From Tieghemostelium lacteum (Eukaryota; Evosea; Eumycetozoa; Dictyosteliales; Raperosteliaceae): a stretch of 64,000 nucleotides of DNA. The position numbers and the translations under genes are program-made. A model generated the notes under the pieces. That model was not told the DNA's origin. It saw only the letters and a list, made by a program, of their open reading frames with translations, and searched no databases. Below, piece by piece: positions 20,704 to 32,536 of the stretch. Within the stretch, counting starts at the first letter, position 1. The number at the start of each line of letters is the position of its first letter. The stretch covers positions 186,001 to 250,000 of the forward strand of contig LODT01000028.1 in the NCBI GenBank assembly GCA_001606155.1, given 5' to 3'.

Positions 20704-23414
20704 TTTGATGTTCTAGTTGCTGGTCTTTTGATTTTCTTTTTAATGACATTAATGATGTAAGATGAATGAAAAGGGTGGATGGTAGGTATTGGATAAACTC
20801 TATTGGTCTTTGATAAATATTAATATTTATTTATCTACACAATAAGAGAGAGAGAGAGAGAAGGAAAAGAAAAGGAATAGATTATATAAAAAGTTAGTAA
20901 ATGTTGAATCAATTGGTTATCTTTTTTGGAAATGTACAATTGAATTACAGGAAAAACAACAAATTAATCATAATATTCAGAATTGGTGATGATGATAATT
21001 ATATACTATAATTTAAGGATCCATTTTTCAAAAAAAAAAAACATGACATAGCAGTATCAACAAACAACAGCTACAACAATATAACAGATTTTAATTTGTA
21101 TATTTTACAAAATAGATAAATGTGAAGATAAACACTCACTCACACACCCTATGGAGATGATGTGTATGTATATGTATATCTATGTATATAATAATACCAA
21201 ATTGTATATTTTTTTTTACAAGTTTTTGATTGTGATTGATTATTATTATTACTTTTTTTTTTGAAATATTCAGTGTACCATGGTACTGATACTAAATGTG
21301 TGAGTTGGGTGTGTGTGAAAGAGAGTGAGTGGGTGTGAGTGTAATAACATTTTCACAAAATTCGTTTGATCAAAAGATCAGAAAATTAATTTAAAATTTC
21401 CAATTAAATAGTCATTGACATTTTGCACACTACAAAATTTGAAAATATTTAAATGTTTGTGTATTAATGGTAATTAGGAAGCCAACAACTACTGCCAATA
21501 TTGAATTGCAAATTTTTAATTTTAATTTATAACACTCGCATGTTATCTGCCATAATGAGAATTTAATCTTTTTTGTTTTTTTTTTTAATTTAATTTAATT
21601 TAATTTAATTTAATCAATTTTTAACTCTCAATGACTTTGAGATTTACATTTTATGAACATCACCATACCACTTGTAATCAATTTAATGTAAAATGTTTAA
21701 TTGTCAAATAAAAAATGAATTTTTCAAATTTTTAAAAAATGGCGGGGTGAACTTATATATTACAATAATGAAATTGAATGATTATTATTATTGAGATGAA
21801 GAAGAGATATAAATATTATATGAATGAATATTATAATATAAAATTACTTTATATTATTTTTTTATATCCTTATTATTTAAAATTAAAGATTACAATATAT
21901 TAAAATTAATTACAATAAAGAAGTAAGATTTTTTTTTTTTGTTCAATTTATAGGAGAAAAAATAGATGGTATAATTATGACTGGTAGAAGGTGTCTGTCT
22001 GAAATCATCAAGGACAGGACATGTGTGAGAGAGGGTGTCCTCTATGTGCATATTCTAACAATTTAATTTCAATTGATAGATGATGTTGTTCTAAAATTAC
22101 AGCTTTTTCAACAAGTCTCTTTGTAAAAAAGTTTCGATTTGGATATTTGAGGGTTTTTCAAAAGAAACGAAAAAAATTTTGATTGGTCCAAATCCTAAAA
22201 CCACAATGAAATTTTAAAAATAAATTAAAAAATGAAGTTGATGATACAAGGATATGTACGTACAAAACACAACGTGAAAGAAATGAACAGAGATGGTGAA
22301 TGCAATATACACACAATGATTAAATTTAAGGTATTATTGTTGATAATGTATAATTGGAATGAATTTCAAGTAAATTAATTTTTAATAAATTTAATTAATC
22401 TTGCATAGATTTTTTTACATGAATAGAATAGTTAATTGTTTTTTTTTTTTTTGAACTCCTCCATATTATTTTCAATTATTGTATTTATAATTGCGTGTGG
22501 TGAAAGTGTGGTGTTTTTTTTGGCAAAATAGGGTTTTGATTTGGTATTAGTGATCACTTACATTGATTTGAACTTGTTTATTATAACAGTCCACTTGATG
22601 ATTTAACAAATTTAAAAATGTGTGTTGTGGTATCGAGAGGAATGGTGTGTATATAGTATGATTTCAAAGAGTAATTGCAATTCTATTAAATCAATCTTTG
22701 TATGATGATGATTTATTAATAAACAATAATCAATGTTGTAATACACAATCAATTGGAAAAAAAAAAAAGAGAAAGAATCAAAAAAAAATATTTGAAAAAA
22801 AAAGCTAAGAGTTAAATTTAACTGTTAGAATTTGAATTTTGAATTTCAAATTTTTATTATTGTGAACAAAACACTGTTGTATTAGATTTTTTTTATTTCA
22901 AAAAAACATATTTTGAATTCTATTAAAATGATCAAAGTTTTTCAGAAACAAAGCGTATCTCCAGCCTATTGATTTTTTCAAAGATCTTTATAAAGCAACT
23001 GCACCACCTAAATTGCCTCTTTATATTAAAAAAACATATTCCCTCCCCATCCATCCTTTTGGGCATATGATCCTTAATTTTTTCTATAATAAAATTATTT
23101 TTATATTAATTTAATCTTTGTAGGATGGTCTGTTTAGTCCAACTGACATTCAGAGTTACCAACTTACAATTTGGAACATATTCATGTATAAATAATGATA
23201 AATCATTTTCTTATAATTAAATTTTATGAATATTCATATTATAAAAAAAAAATAAATTAACACAAATATTTAAATAACAATAAATTCAAAATAGTAAATG
23301 GTAAGAATCAATTAAACGAATAATTGATTTGTTCAATTATTTGAATTTTTTTTTAGTTTTTTTTGATATTTTTCATTTTGCACTACTCAACACACAACAT
23401 CATACTATTGTCAT
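20704..23414. other. Long divergent spacer upstream of cdc25 and gphr
   Basis: About 2.7 kb between two divergent genes. It holds (AG)n at 20847-20862, GT/GAGT-rich sequence at 21297-21345, a TTTAA repeat at 21587-21615 and a short inverted repeat AGGACA/TGTCCT at 22011-22041. Coding-like remnants lie at 22947-23195. Otherwise it is low-complexity A/T and presumably contains an extended cdc25 promoter or 5' UTR. No tRNA was seen. Confidence 0.5.
22947..23195 (+). pseudogene. Two unidentified coding-like fragments
   Basis: Fragment one (22947 to about 23073) contains LQPIDFFKDLYKATAPPKLP. Fragment two (23124-23195) follows a good acceptor (TTTGTAG) and reads DGLFSPTDIQSYQLTIWN, ending in a stop. 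Both have protein-like composition against an AT-rich background, but there is no start codon and no donor between them. They look like remains of a lost gene; the family is not recognised. Confidence 0.28.
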
Positions 23415-25067
23415 ATGACTTTTATAAATCAAGATATTTTCCTTGAAGCAATTCAAAATTATTCATTTCAAGATACAGTTAAACTCTTACAATTAAATGT
23501 TGAGTTATATTCATCAAGAACATTCTATTCATCTATATTTATATTTACATCATCATTTGTAACATTTTTTATGTTTGGTTGGTTCTATTTCCTAAAGATA
23601 CTATTCCGAGATTATGAAGTAAAAAGAGTTTTTGTTCAACTTTCCTTTGCAGGTACATTTGCAACTTCACTAACACTTTTTGAGTTAATGTTATTTGAAA
23701 TCATGGGTTTCATGGATGAGGAGTAAGTTTCACACCCCCCTACACACATACACACAAATTCAATGAAATAGTAAAAGAGTGAATATACGAACCTATCCAT
23801 ATACTATTATAATAGATGGAGATATAGATTTTGGAAATTAAATTTAATAATTTTATCAGTTGATTTGATATTGGTGTTACCATACTACCAATTCTATTTA
23901 TTGTTGTTACCATATGGGTTTAGTAGGTTCCGAACATTTGTAATGAGTCTACTCATGTTGGTTCTGTATTTATTTTTATTTTGGAAGATTGGTGACCCAT
24001 TTCCAATTTTGAAAGAAGATAGAGGTTTAGTGTCTTTAGAAATGGGGGTAGGAAGAATAGGTATCATAGGTGTAACTGTAATGGCACTACTGAGTGGTTA
24101 CGGTGCTGTAAATGTACCTTACCTTTACATTGCCTATTTCCTCAGACCTGTAAAAGACTCTACTATTGTGGTCCTAGAGAAACAGTTTCAACATCGACTT
24201 GACAAGATATTCAATAAGAAGAAAAGAGTACTTATGGCAAAGAAAGAGTTGCAACGTAGAATATCATCAGAAGTACGACAGGTTACACCAAAATCTTCTA
24301 TATTTCAATGGATTCCCAATATTTTATGGTACAATAAACCAGCATCACCTTATGATGATATCAAACAACTTGAACAGGAAGTGAAAACATTGGAAGATCT
24401 TAACCGTGACTTATTCTTTCAAATCTATGAACTTAAACTAGAGAAGGAAAGAATTAAATTCTCAACTACATGGCAAGGTAAATTCTATAATTGGTTAGGT
24501 TACTTTTTCTCCATTTATTGTATATACAAAGTTTTCATGGTAAGTGTGAAAAAACAAATTTATATTGATTTAGAAATGTGTGGGTGTGCTAATGAAATGA
24601 ATTTTAAGAGTACCATAAATATAGTATTTGATAGAAAGAATGGTATGGATCCAGTTTCAAGAGCATTCGATATTGCATTTAGATACTTTCATATTGAACT
24701 TGATTTTGAATATTGGTCACAATATGTATCATTTTTATTGATTGGTATTATGACTGCTACTTCAATTAGAGGTTTTCTCAATCAAATTTTGAAATTGTTT
24801 CATGAGTACAGTAGTAACTTGTCATCGAATAATATTATACTTATACTTGCTCAGGTTATGGGAATGTACTTTATCTCCTCTGTTTTAATGATGAGAACTA
24901 ATGTTCCTGAAGATTACAGAAAAAATATAACAGAAATTCTACAAGATATTGAATTTAACTTTTATCATCGTTGGTTTGATTTCATCTTTATACCATCATC
25001 ACTATTTACAACAATTCATTTAATATTAAATGCAAAATCAAAATCAACAAATATTTCAGATGAATAA
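23415..25067 (+). CDS. gphr: Golgi pH regulator / GPR89 family channel
   Basis: Exons 23415-23722 and 23816-25067 (intron GTAAGT...ATAG) give 519 residues. It is a multi-pass membrane protein with about nine hydrophobic segments. The block GRIGIIGVTVMALLSGYGAV followed by NVPYLYIAYFL is the strongest GPHR/GTG signature. A cytosolic coiled-coil loop (about residues 220-305, FQHRLDKIFNKKKRVLMAKK onward) separates the two membrane halves, as in the family. In mammals GPHR is an anion channel needed for Golgi acidification and glycosylation; the plant GTG homologs were linked to ABA signalling. A dictyostelid GPHR would be expected in Golgi and ER. The intron falls after the second membrane segment. 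Confidence is high because the two-half architecture is complete. Confidence 0.93.
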
Positions 25068-25176
25068 ATAATTTATACATCAATATATTTAATATATTAA
25101 TTTAATTAATATTCAATTGAATAATTATTCTTATTAAAAAATTTTTTTTAATTTTTTTTTTAAGAGTTCAAAGAAG

Positions 25177-26311
25177 ATGTCAAATCAAACTACCACTACA
25201 ACCACTACAACAACATCAAATGAAAATAACGAGGAACAAGAAGTAGTTACAACTTATTTAGATTTAACAGGTAGTCCACATAATTTTATTGGTGATGGAT
25301 ATGATTTACCAGATACTTTATTAGATATCGATTTGACCAATGATAAATTAGTAAATATTAAAAATATAGAACATTTAATTAATTTAAAAGTATGAAATTT
25401 CACATTCAATAGATGTTATATATTTTGAGAATTGAATTCTAATTCTATTGTTTCTAGAAACTATGTCTTAGACAAAATCTAATAGAGGTAATTGAAGGTG
25501 TTGACACATTGGCTGCATTAGTGGAACTAGATTTATACGATAATAGAATTAAAAAAATTGAAAATATTAGAAATTTACATAATCTCACCTATTTGGATAT
25601 ATCATTCAATGAAATTAGACAGATTGAAGGACTATCCAATGTAGAGTTACCAAAAATCAAAGAACTCTATTTGGCTAATAATAAAATATCAAAAATTGAG
25701 AATCTACAGACACTTGTAACATTAAATAATTTGGAATTGGGTAGTAATAGATTGAGACAGATTGAAGGTCTTGAAACTCTAGTAAATATTCAAACACTAT
25801 GGTTAGGTAGAAACAAAATTACAGAGATTGCAGGTGTATCACATCTAAATAAACTTAAAATTCTAGCATTACAATCTAATCGTTTGACATCCGTTGGTCA
25901 GGGTCTTGTTGGGTTGAATCTTTTGGAAGAACTCTATATCTCCAATAATGGTATTACAGATATCAATGGATTACAATCACTAGTATCTCTTAAAATTCTA
26001 GATATAGCTGCAAACCAAATCAAAACCCTTGTTGGTATTGATTCTTTACCTCAATTAGAAGAGATTTGGGTAAGTTCAAACTAATTGGTTTAAATTTAAA
26101 TTCTAACTAACCATTTAAATTATATATTATATAGGCAAATGATAATCAAATTGATAATTTAGATAATATTGAACAACAAATTACAAAATCTATAAAATGT
26201 TTATACTTTGAAAGAAATCCAGTAGCAACACATACTCAATACAGAAGAATATTTATTAATATGTTTCCAGCATTAAAGCAATTGGATGCAACCATGGTGA
26301 AAAGAGTTTAA
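25177..26311 (+). CDS. ppp1r7: Sds22, leucine-rich protein phosphatase 1 regulator
   Basis: Exons 25177-25389, 25458-26069 and 26135-26311, all joined in phase 0, give 333 residues. After a Thr-rich leader come about eleven 22-residue SDS22-type leucine-rich repeats (pattern LxxLxLxxNxIxxIxG; for example LVELDLYDNRIKKIENI and LQTLWLGRNKITEIAG). The C-terminal cap FERNPVATHTQYRRIFINMF matches the LRR cap motif ending in the LDAT-type strand (KQLDATMVKRV). Sds22 binds the catalytic subunit of PP1 and controls its maturation and mitotic function. Length is close to human PPP1R7 (360). It starts about 110 bases after the gphr stop on the same strand. Confidence 0.94.
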
Positions 26312-26393
26312 ATTAAATATAGCAATTTCCATATATATATAGGTTTTTTGTTTTTAAAAAAGAGAAAAAGAAGATTATCATTGTGTTGTGAAT

Positions 26394-28809
26394 TTATTTC
26401 TTTTTTCTTAAATCTACAACTTTACTATCATTTTTACCCCAAAGCAAATCCACATGTTCTGATTTGGTATAGATGGGGATACCATTAACTGGTGGATGTG
26501 GATGGAATGATTTTAATTTACATTTTTGAACAGTTTGAATACCAGGTGGATCTGTGAGTCTAAATATACCAAAGTTGGGATTGGCTCGAGGTGACATCAC
26601 AATTGCCACAGCTTCAGGTAAAAGATACTGATAGGAACAGTGAGTGTGAACATCAACAGCTGACAAGAAACAGTCTTGAGTTGGATGTGTATGAATCCAA
26701 CCAAGTGTCAACAAATCGTTTTCTAGTTGATATTCAAATATTTCATGTTCATCTACTGTATTACATGTATCTGATGTGCCTTCTTGTTTTGGTATAATCA
26801 ATGTCGTTACTTTAAATACATCATTACTAAGTGATCCTGAAAGAATACCACAAGTTTCAATTGATCTTCTGGTATTATCTTGTGCCATAACCATAAATTC
26901 ATTTAATATCTCACCATTGATTATAATCTTTCTAAGCTTACTATATTTCTTTGAGGCCTCTGGTGAATCAATATTAGTTTTTGGTTTTTGTTGTGGTTGT
27001 TGTTGTGATTGTTGTGGATTAGGTACAGAACCACTTTGAACACCACTTCCAACCAATGTTTGATTGATGGGTGTAGTATTTAAAGTATTTGGTTTTTGTT
27101 GAATTGTCGATAGATAAGAACTTTGTTTTGGTCCTTGTGGTTGTTGTTGAGTTGATAATAAATTTGGAGATGGGTGTTGATGTTTTTGTAAAATTTGAGA
27201 TGGATTCAATGGTAATTTTGGTTGTTGATATTGTGGGATATTTGGAGTTATGTTTACATGATTGGTTGGTAACTGTGGTATATTTGGTGAAAATGGGTAT
27301 TGTGGTGGTAATTGTGATTGTGGTGGTAATTTAAAATTATTATTATTATATTGTAATGGTATTTGTTGTGGTTGTTGTTGATATGCATATTGAGGTGGTG
27401 TGTTTTGTTGTGGATAATATCCATTATTTGAAAAGTTATATGGTGGAGATGTAATTTGTTGATGTTGTAATTGTTGGGGTGGTGGTTGCCATTTTGGTTG
27501 ATTATAATTAATTTGTTGCTGTTGCTGGAGTTGATCATATGTAGGATAACCTCCATAGGTTATAGGGATATTAACATTACTTTTTGGAGATTGTACAATT
27601 GGTAGACTAGTAGTAGCAACTGGTGTTGAAGGAATATTTACAGTACTAATAGCTGGTTTTGGTGGTGATGCAAAATCAGGATCAACTAAGAAATCTTTGG
27701 TATTAGTTGATTCAATACTATTTGCTTTTTGTTTGTTTGATTCCTCTAGATATTTAATTAATTCATCTGAATCCAAATTTAATGATGGATTACTCTTTGG
27801 AATATCAGGTAAAATAATATCAACATTATCTTCCTGATCTTTTTGTTGTTGCTGTTGTGGTTGTTCCTCTATTACATTACTAGTAGACTGCAGTTGTTGA
27901 GTATTATCATCAGTAATATCTAAAATATCACTAGTATCACTAGTGACATTTGTAGGTAATATAGGTACTATATCATTAGCTACAGTAGTAGTACTAGTGG
28001 TATCAGGAATATCTTTTAAAGCCTCTTGTTTTAGTAATTGAATTGCTTCTTCTCTTAATAATTGAGCTTGTTTTTTAAATAAATTCTGTCTGAGTTTCTT
28101 TTCATTTTCAGATTTTCTCTTATTAAAGGATTCCAATTCATCGTTTTGGTCATTTAGCTTTTTCAATTCATTTTCTAGTTCCTGATGCTCTCGTTGTTCT
28201 TGTAATTGTAGCTTATCATTTTGTTCCTTTATTCTCTTTTCCTCTCTCTTTTGTTCCTCTAACAATCTCTGTTGGTTTCTTTTCTCTTGTTCTTGATCTT
28301 TCAGAGACTGTAACTGTCGATATCTCTCCACCAACTGTTTCTTTAAATTCTCTAATTCCTCCAATTTCGATACAGCATCCTTTCTCAATGTATCTCTACT
28401 CTTTGCAAATTTAACATCATTATATTCTGGATGATTTGGTAGTTTCTCTATCGCTAATCTATATTCCATTTTCAATTAATACACCAAGCCCTTCAAACTT
28501 TACATTATCAATCCCTCCAAATACCTACATGCAAAATCTTAAAAGATATATATATGCTCTTTCAATATCACCTTCTGTTTTATAAATAGATGCCTTAAAG
28601 TAATCAACAATATTAAAATCTAATCTATACCTAATTATTTATATAAAACTCTATTCTAAACTATATAACCTTACCTGTTTAATTAAATTATTTGAAGTAC
28701 ATAGATAATGATAAATTTTGAATGATTTATCAATATCAATTGATTCTGCATGCTCATTCACCAACTCTTGAATTGAAGTTGCAAGATGTAATGGTTGCTC
28801 AACCGGCAT
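26394..28809 (-). CDS. AMSH-type JAMM deubiquitinase (STAMBP family)
   Basis: Exons 28675-28809, 28529-28593 and 26394-28458 give 754 residues. The splice sites were chosen so that the USP8/AMSH N-terminal (MIT-like) domain reads through: ASIYKTEGDIERAYIY then FCILAIEKLPNHPEYND, matching the human ASIYSEEGNIEHAF and FIEKLPKHRDY blocks. A Glu/Gln/Lys coiled coil follows (about 85-200), then a long Pro/Gln/Asn linker. The JAMM domain fills residues 590-754: metal ligands in HTHPTQDCFLSAVD (His656, His658, Asp669) and the AMSH-specific zinc-site Cys/His after it. AMSH cleaves Lys63-linked ubiquitin on endosomes next to ESCRT-0. No signal for other domains. The 65-base middle exon is easy to miss. 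Confidence 0.92.
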
Positions 28810-29229
28810 TTTATATTGTAAAGGGTTACTCTATAATTAAAACCAACAAAGATAAAAACAAGAAGTAAAAATTAAAAAAAAAAAGGTGGGTTATCTCAGA
28901 AGTGACCTGAAAAATTAGGATTAAAATGAAAATTCATTCGAATAAAGGGAATTTAATCCCAAGACTACTTTTAGTAGTATTACCATTATTGTTATGTTTA
29001 TAAATTATAATACTGATTTTTTTTTTATTTTTGCGCAAGGTGTATTGCTTATATTTCACAGAGAGAAAAGAGAATTTTCGGATTAATCTTTCTAAATAAT
29101 TATAATAATTGTGATTTGTTTTTAAAATTATAATCTACATTACTATAATTCATTGGTTATTTGTTATTGGAGGATTTTCATTTGAAAATTTATATATATA
29201 TATTATAATATTAATTTGTGGTGTGTTAT
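28810..29229. other. Spacer upstream of the AMSH gene
   Basis: About 420 bases between two minus-strand genes. It contains the AMSH promoter and the 3' region of the next gene. AT-rich with short poly-A and poly-T and a TA run near 29190-29203. Nothing else was recognised. Confidence 0.5.
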
Positions 29230-29845
29230 TTAAAAGGAATGTTTAAGTTTCTTTTCATTTAATTCTAAAGAATCGATATCATATTCATCAAATTCAAATA
29301 CATTTCTATATTTTGGAACACCACCTGGTCTTACCATTTCACTACGATTTCTTTCAAGAGATTTGATATTTCTGACATCGAAACCTTTGGTTTGAGTAAC
29401 AACCTTAAAGAATAGTTTATTGGAGGTGATACGTGGTGGTGTAATTGGATATGCTGGTTTCTCATAGAAATCAATATCCTTTTGTAGTTCATCTGATAAT
29501 GTTATATTTGGTTTAGAAGTAGTTTCCCCGAGATATTTTGGTTGAGGTCTCATTGAGAGAACTTCACCTCTCTTCTTTAAAAATCTGTAAATTCTAGTTA
29601 ATGGACGTGTTTTAACCATGAATTTGTTACTGACTTCTGGTGGTGTTTGTGATCTACATTAATTATCATCCTAATTAATATCTCTGTAAACTCTCTGAAT
29701 TTTAATAATAATTGAATCTGTGTCGTCCTTACCCTGGTGCTGGAAAACGGTAACTAGTATCAAAAAACATTCCCTCACCTGGAACAGCAAACATTTGCTG
29801 AATTCTCTTTGGTATATATTGTTTTAGTGAATTAAAGAATGACAT
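29230..29845 (-). CDS. Small basic protein of unknown function, possibly mitochondrial
   Basis: Exons 29733-29845 and 29230-29653 (79-base intron, GTAAGG...GTAG, phase 2) give 178 residues. I do not recognise the family. The N terminus MSFFNSLKQYIPKRIQQMF is amphipathic and basic, and motifs such as GMFFDTSYRFPAPGSQTPPE and SEMVRPGGVPKYRNVFEFDE look conserved rather than low-complexity. The body is basic with an acidic end. Size, charge and absence of runs would fit a mitoribosomal or complex I accessory protein, but this is only inference. It is divergent from INTS7 with 113 bases between start codons, implying a shared promoter. Splice borders and phase make it a convincing gene. Confidence 0.7.
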
Positions 29846-29958
29846 TGTTTATCTCAATCTCCAAAAGAACTATAATCAAAAAAAAAAAAAATTAAAAAAA
29901 AAAAAAAATTAAATTCACATATTCTTTGGTAACATCAAAGAGAAAGACTTTCTTTAGG

Positions 29959-32391
29959 ATGTTTAGAAATAAAACACCTAAACTATCTACACTGAGTTTA
30001 GGCAATTCTACAGTACCACCAAACTCACTATTTCATCTTTTTAATAGTGATGTTCAGGTTACAACAGGTGTTGGTCAGACAATGTCAATGACAAGAGACC
30101 AATTACTTCAACAGAGAAGAGATGAGGAAAAGGAGTGTGTTAGTATAATGTTGGAGATTGATAAGGGTATCAGAAGTGGTAATTTAGGTGATCAGGTAGA
30201 ATCCATTCTCTTCTATGGACATTTAATTAAACATCATCCTACTAGTATGGTCATTAACAGTGTCATCTTTAAACTCTCTGATATCTTTAGAAATACAAAT
30301 AACTGTACTGTAAAGTACAGAATATTAAAAGTTTTTCAAGAGTGTTCTCAAGAACTCACACAAAGACTTAGTAATCAAGAAGAGGTTTTAAAGAGAATAC
30401 ATTCCGTTATATTGTCAAATGATCCAGTTGCTAGATCATTGGCATTACGACTTTTAGGGTCTGTTCCAGATCTTATTGCTGATAAACTATATATTCATCA
30501 CAGTATACGTTCATGTTTAGCATCTGCACATGACCAAGTAGAAGTAGAAGCTACTATATTCATTATGGATAAACTTTGTGAGATTTCACCACAATTCTCT
30601 CAAAGTGTAATTCAAAAGGTGAATACAGCAATTCAGAATCTAGAAACACCTCCATCTATTAAACTCAAGTATATTAGATTATTCAGACATATGCATCATT
30701 CTACAACTACATCTAGTCAATCTAGAGATATTCTTCAACAGCTTTTAGACCTCTACCCATCAGTCACATTTATCAATGTGATTTTAGATACCTTAACCAA
30801 CCTCTCACTAAAACACATTTTATTCATTGATGATCAAATTCTACTTCTCAATAGATATGCATTAAATGATCCAAGATCAAGAGTAAAAGTGCTATCATTG
30901 AAATCACTTGAGAGACTAGCTAGAATCTCACCACATTCTCTATACCCAATACAAGAGATATTCACTCTATTATCCAATCAAAAAGATCAACAGGTTTCTG
31001 TTCATTGTCTACAATTACTAAACCAACTCTCCATTACTAAATACCAACAATTACTCCAGCACTGTGATGGAGTTGATCAACTCTTACAACTTACACTTGA
31101 TCCCAACTTGTCATTATCCGAACTCTCCATTAGTATTCTCTGTAATCTCATAGTAGAACAACAAAGTAACACTGAAACACTATCCACAAACCTAGTTGAC
31201 AATATCAGTAAACTCTTAACTCTCCAATTCACATCAACAACATCTTCAACTATAATAGATAGTAAATCATCACTTTTACTTCAATCCATAATCAAACTAG
31301 TAGAATCTAATACAGAACATGCAATGATAATAAGTAAATCTATTATATCACTTTTACCTATAATACCCAGAACCAACCCATCACTATTTCATTTACTCTA
31401 TTGTCTATCCATTATAGTACCAATGAACAAAAACTCTGTAAAATCATCAGAAGTCACCATCCAAAACCTAACTGATTATCTAAGTAAACTAGTAGAATCT
31501 AACGTTTTTCAATCTACAGATAAAGATTTATTTATTTGTATCTGTATGATTATATTCCGAGCCTATGATGAAAATATCAGTGAAATTGTATCTATAGGTG
31601 ACCAACTCTATCCCATCATTGAAAAACTACACCAAAATCATCCACAATACACATGGTATCTCTATGTACTAGCACAGTATTCACAACACTATGGATTTCA
31701 TCAATTAGCCAATAGAATCTACAAGAAATTAATTTATATTGTAGATTCAAATTCCTATTACTATTGGTTAAAATGTTTGATTTGTCTATCTAATCTAGAA
31801 CATTCTATTTCCAACATTAATAATAATAACTCTACAGATTTACAAGCAACAATTGAAGATCTATTATCAGATTATCATCAATCTACACTATTACTAAAAT
31901 CTAGTACTGGTATAAATGAAAAATCATTACAATTTCAACAAGAATTTCTCCTATGTAGAGAAAACTATATATTCAATCTATTAAATTTAAAATCCTATAT
32001 ATTATACTTTTCTAATAATAATCAACAATTTTATCAAAAAGATTCAAAATTAAAAGTAAAATCATTTTTAGAGTTGATAGAGAAACTTAAAAATTTAAAA
32101 TCTAGAAATAGCAATACCAAATCAATAATTGAATCAATGATAAATTCAAGTCAAATTATAATACAACTTATCAATCTATTGTTATTAGATAACAAAGATT
32201 ATACAATAGTAACTAATAACAATAATAGTGTATTGAAAATTAACAAGTATCCAGTAGAAAAGTTTTGTAAATTTCTAAGTGATCAAATTATAAATAATAG
32301 TAGCAGTTTAGATGTAGAATTTTTTAATCAAGTTATAAATGGATTTTTATCAATTCCCTCTAATTATCCGATAGATTTTTTTAGAATGTGA
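29959..32391 (+). CDS. ints7: Integrator complex subunit 7 (INTS7)
   Basis: Single exon, 810 residues from the ATG at 29959 (the frame is open a little further up but has no earlier ATG). The protein is an alpha-helical ARM/HEAT repeat solenoid. Residues from about 55 onward, LEIDKGIRSGNLGDQVESIL, then NDPVARSLALRLLGS and HHSIRSCLASAHDQVEVEA, align block by block with human INTS7 (LDKGLRSGKLGEQ, SNDPVARAITLRMLGS, HHSIRQSLDSHDNVEVEA). Integrator cleaves snRNA and other nascent Pol II transcripts. It is about 150 residues shorter than human INTS7, lacking the C-terminal beta-rich part or having it too diverged to see. An acceptor-like TTTCTTTAG sits just before the ATG, so a non-coding first exon is possible. 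Confidence 0.9.
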   Translation: MFRNKTPKLSTLSLGNSTVPPNSLFHLFNSDVQVTTGVGQTMSMTRDQLLQQRRDEEKECVSIMLEIDKGIRSGNLGDQVESILFYGHLIKHHPTSMVINSVIFKLSDIFRNTNNCTVKYRILKVFQECSQELTQRLSNQEEVLKRIHSVILSNDPVARSLALRLLGSVPDLIADKLYIHHSIRSCLASAHDQVEVEATIFIMDKLCEISPQFSQSVIQKVNTAIQNLETPPSIKLKYIRLFRHMHHSTTTSSQSRDILQQLLDLYPSVTFINVILDTLTNLSLKHILFIDDQILLLNRYALNDPRSRVKVLSLKSLERLARISPHSLYPIQEIFTLLSNQKDQQVSVHCLQLLNQLSITKYQQLLQHCDGVDQLLQLTLDPNLSLSELSISILCNLIVEQQSNTETLSTNLVDNISKLLTLQFTSTTSSTIIDSKSSLLLQSIIKLVESNTEHAMIISKSIISLLPIIPRTNPSLFHLLYCLSIIVPMNKNSVKSSEVTIQNLTDYLSKLVESNVFQSTDKDLFICICMIIFRAYDENISEIVSIGDQLYPIIEKLHQNHPQYTWYLYVLAQYSQHYGFHQLANRIYKKLIYIVDSNSYYYWLKCLICLSNLEHSISNINNNNSTDLQATIEDLLSDYHQSTLLLKSSTGINEKSLQFQQEFLLCRENYIFNLLNLKSYILYFSNNNQQFYQKDSKLKVKSFLELIEKLKNLKSRNSNTKSIIESMINSSQIIIQLINLLLLDNKDYTIVTNNNNSVLKINKYPVEKFCKFLSDQIINNSSSLDVEFFNQVINGFLSIPSNYPIDFFRM

Positions 32392-32536
32392 ACAACTAAA
32401 ATTTTTATCGTTAAAAATAAATAATTTTTTTTGAATTTTTAAAAATTTCAAAAAACTCTTTTCAGAGATTATCTATCTTTTTATTTCTATTCATTTCAGT
32501 AGGAATTGGAAATATTAATTAGTGATATCACTTTTA

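Noticed and set aside
21587-21615. TTTAA tandem repeat
   Set aside because: Ordinary AT-rich microsatellite of dictyostelid spacers, not a mobile element.
22011-22041. Inverted repeat AGGACA/TGTCCT
   Set aside because: Six-base arms with a 19-base loop are too weak to call an RNA structure.
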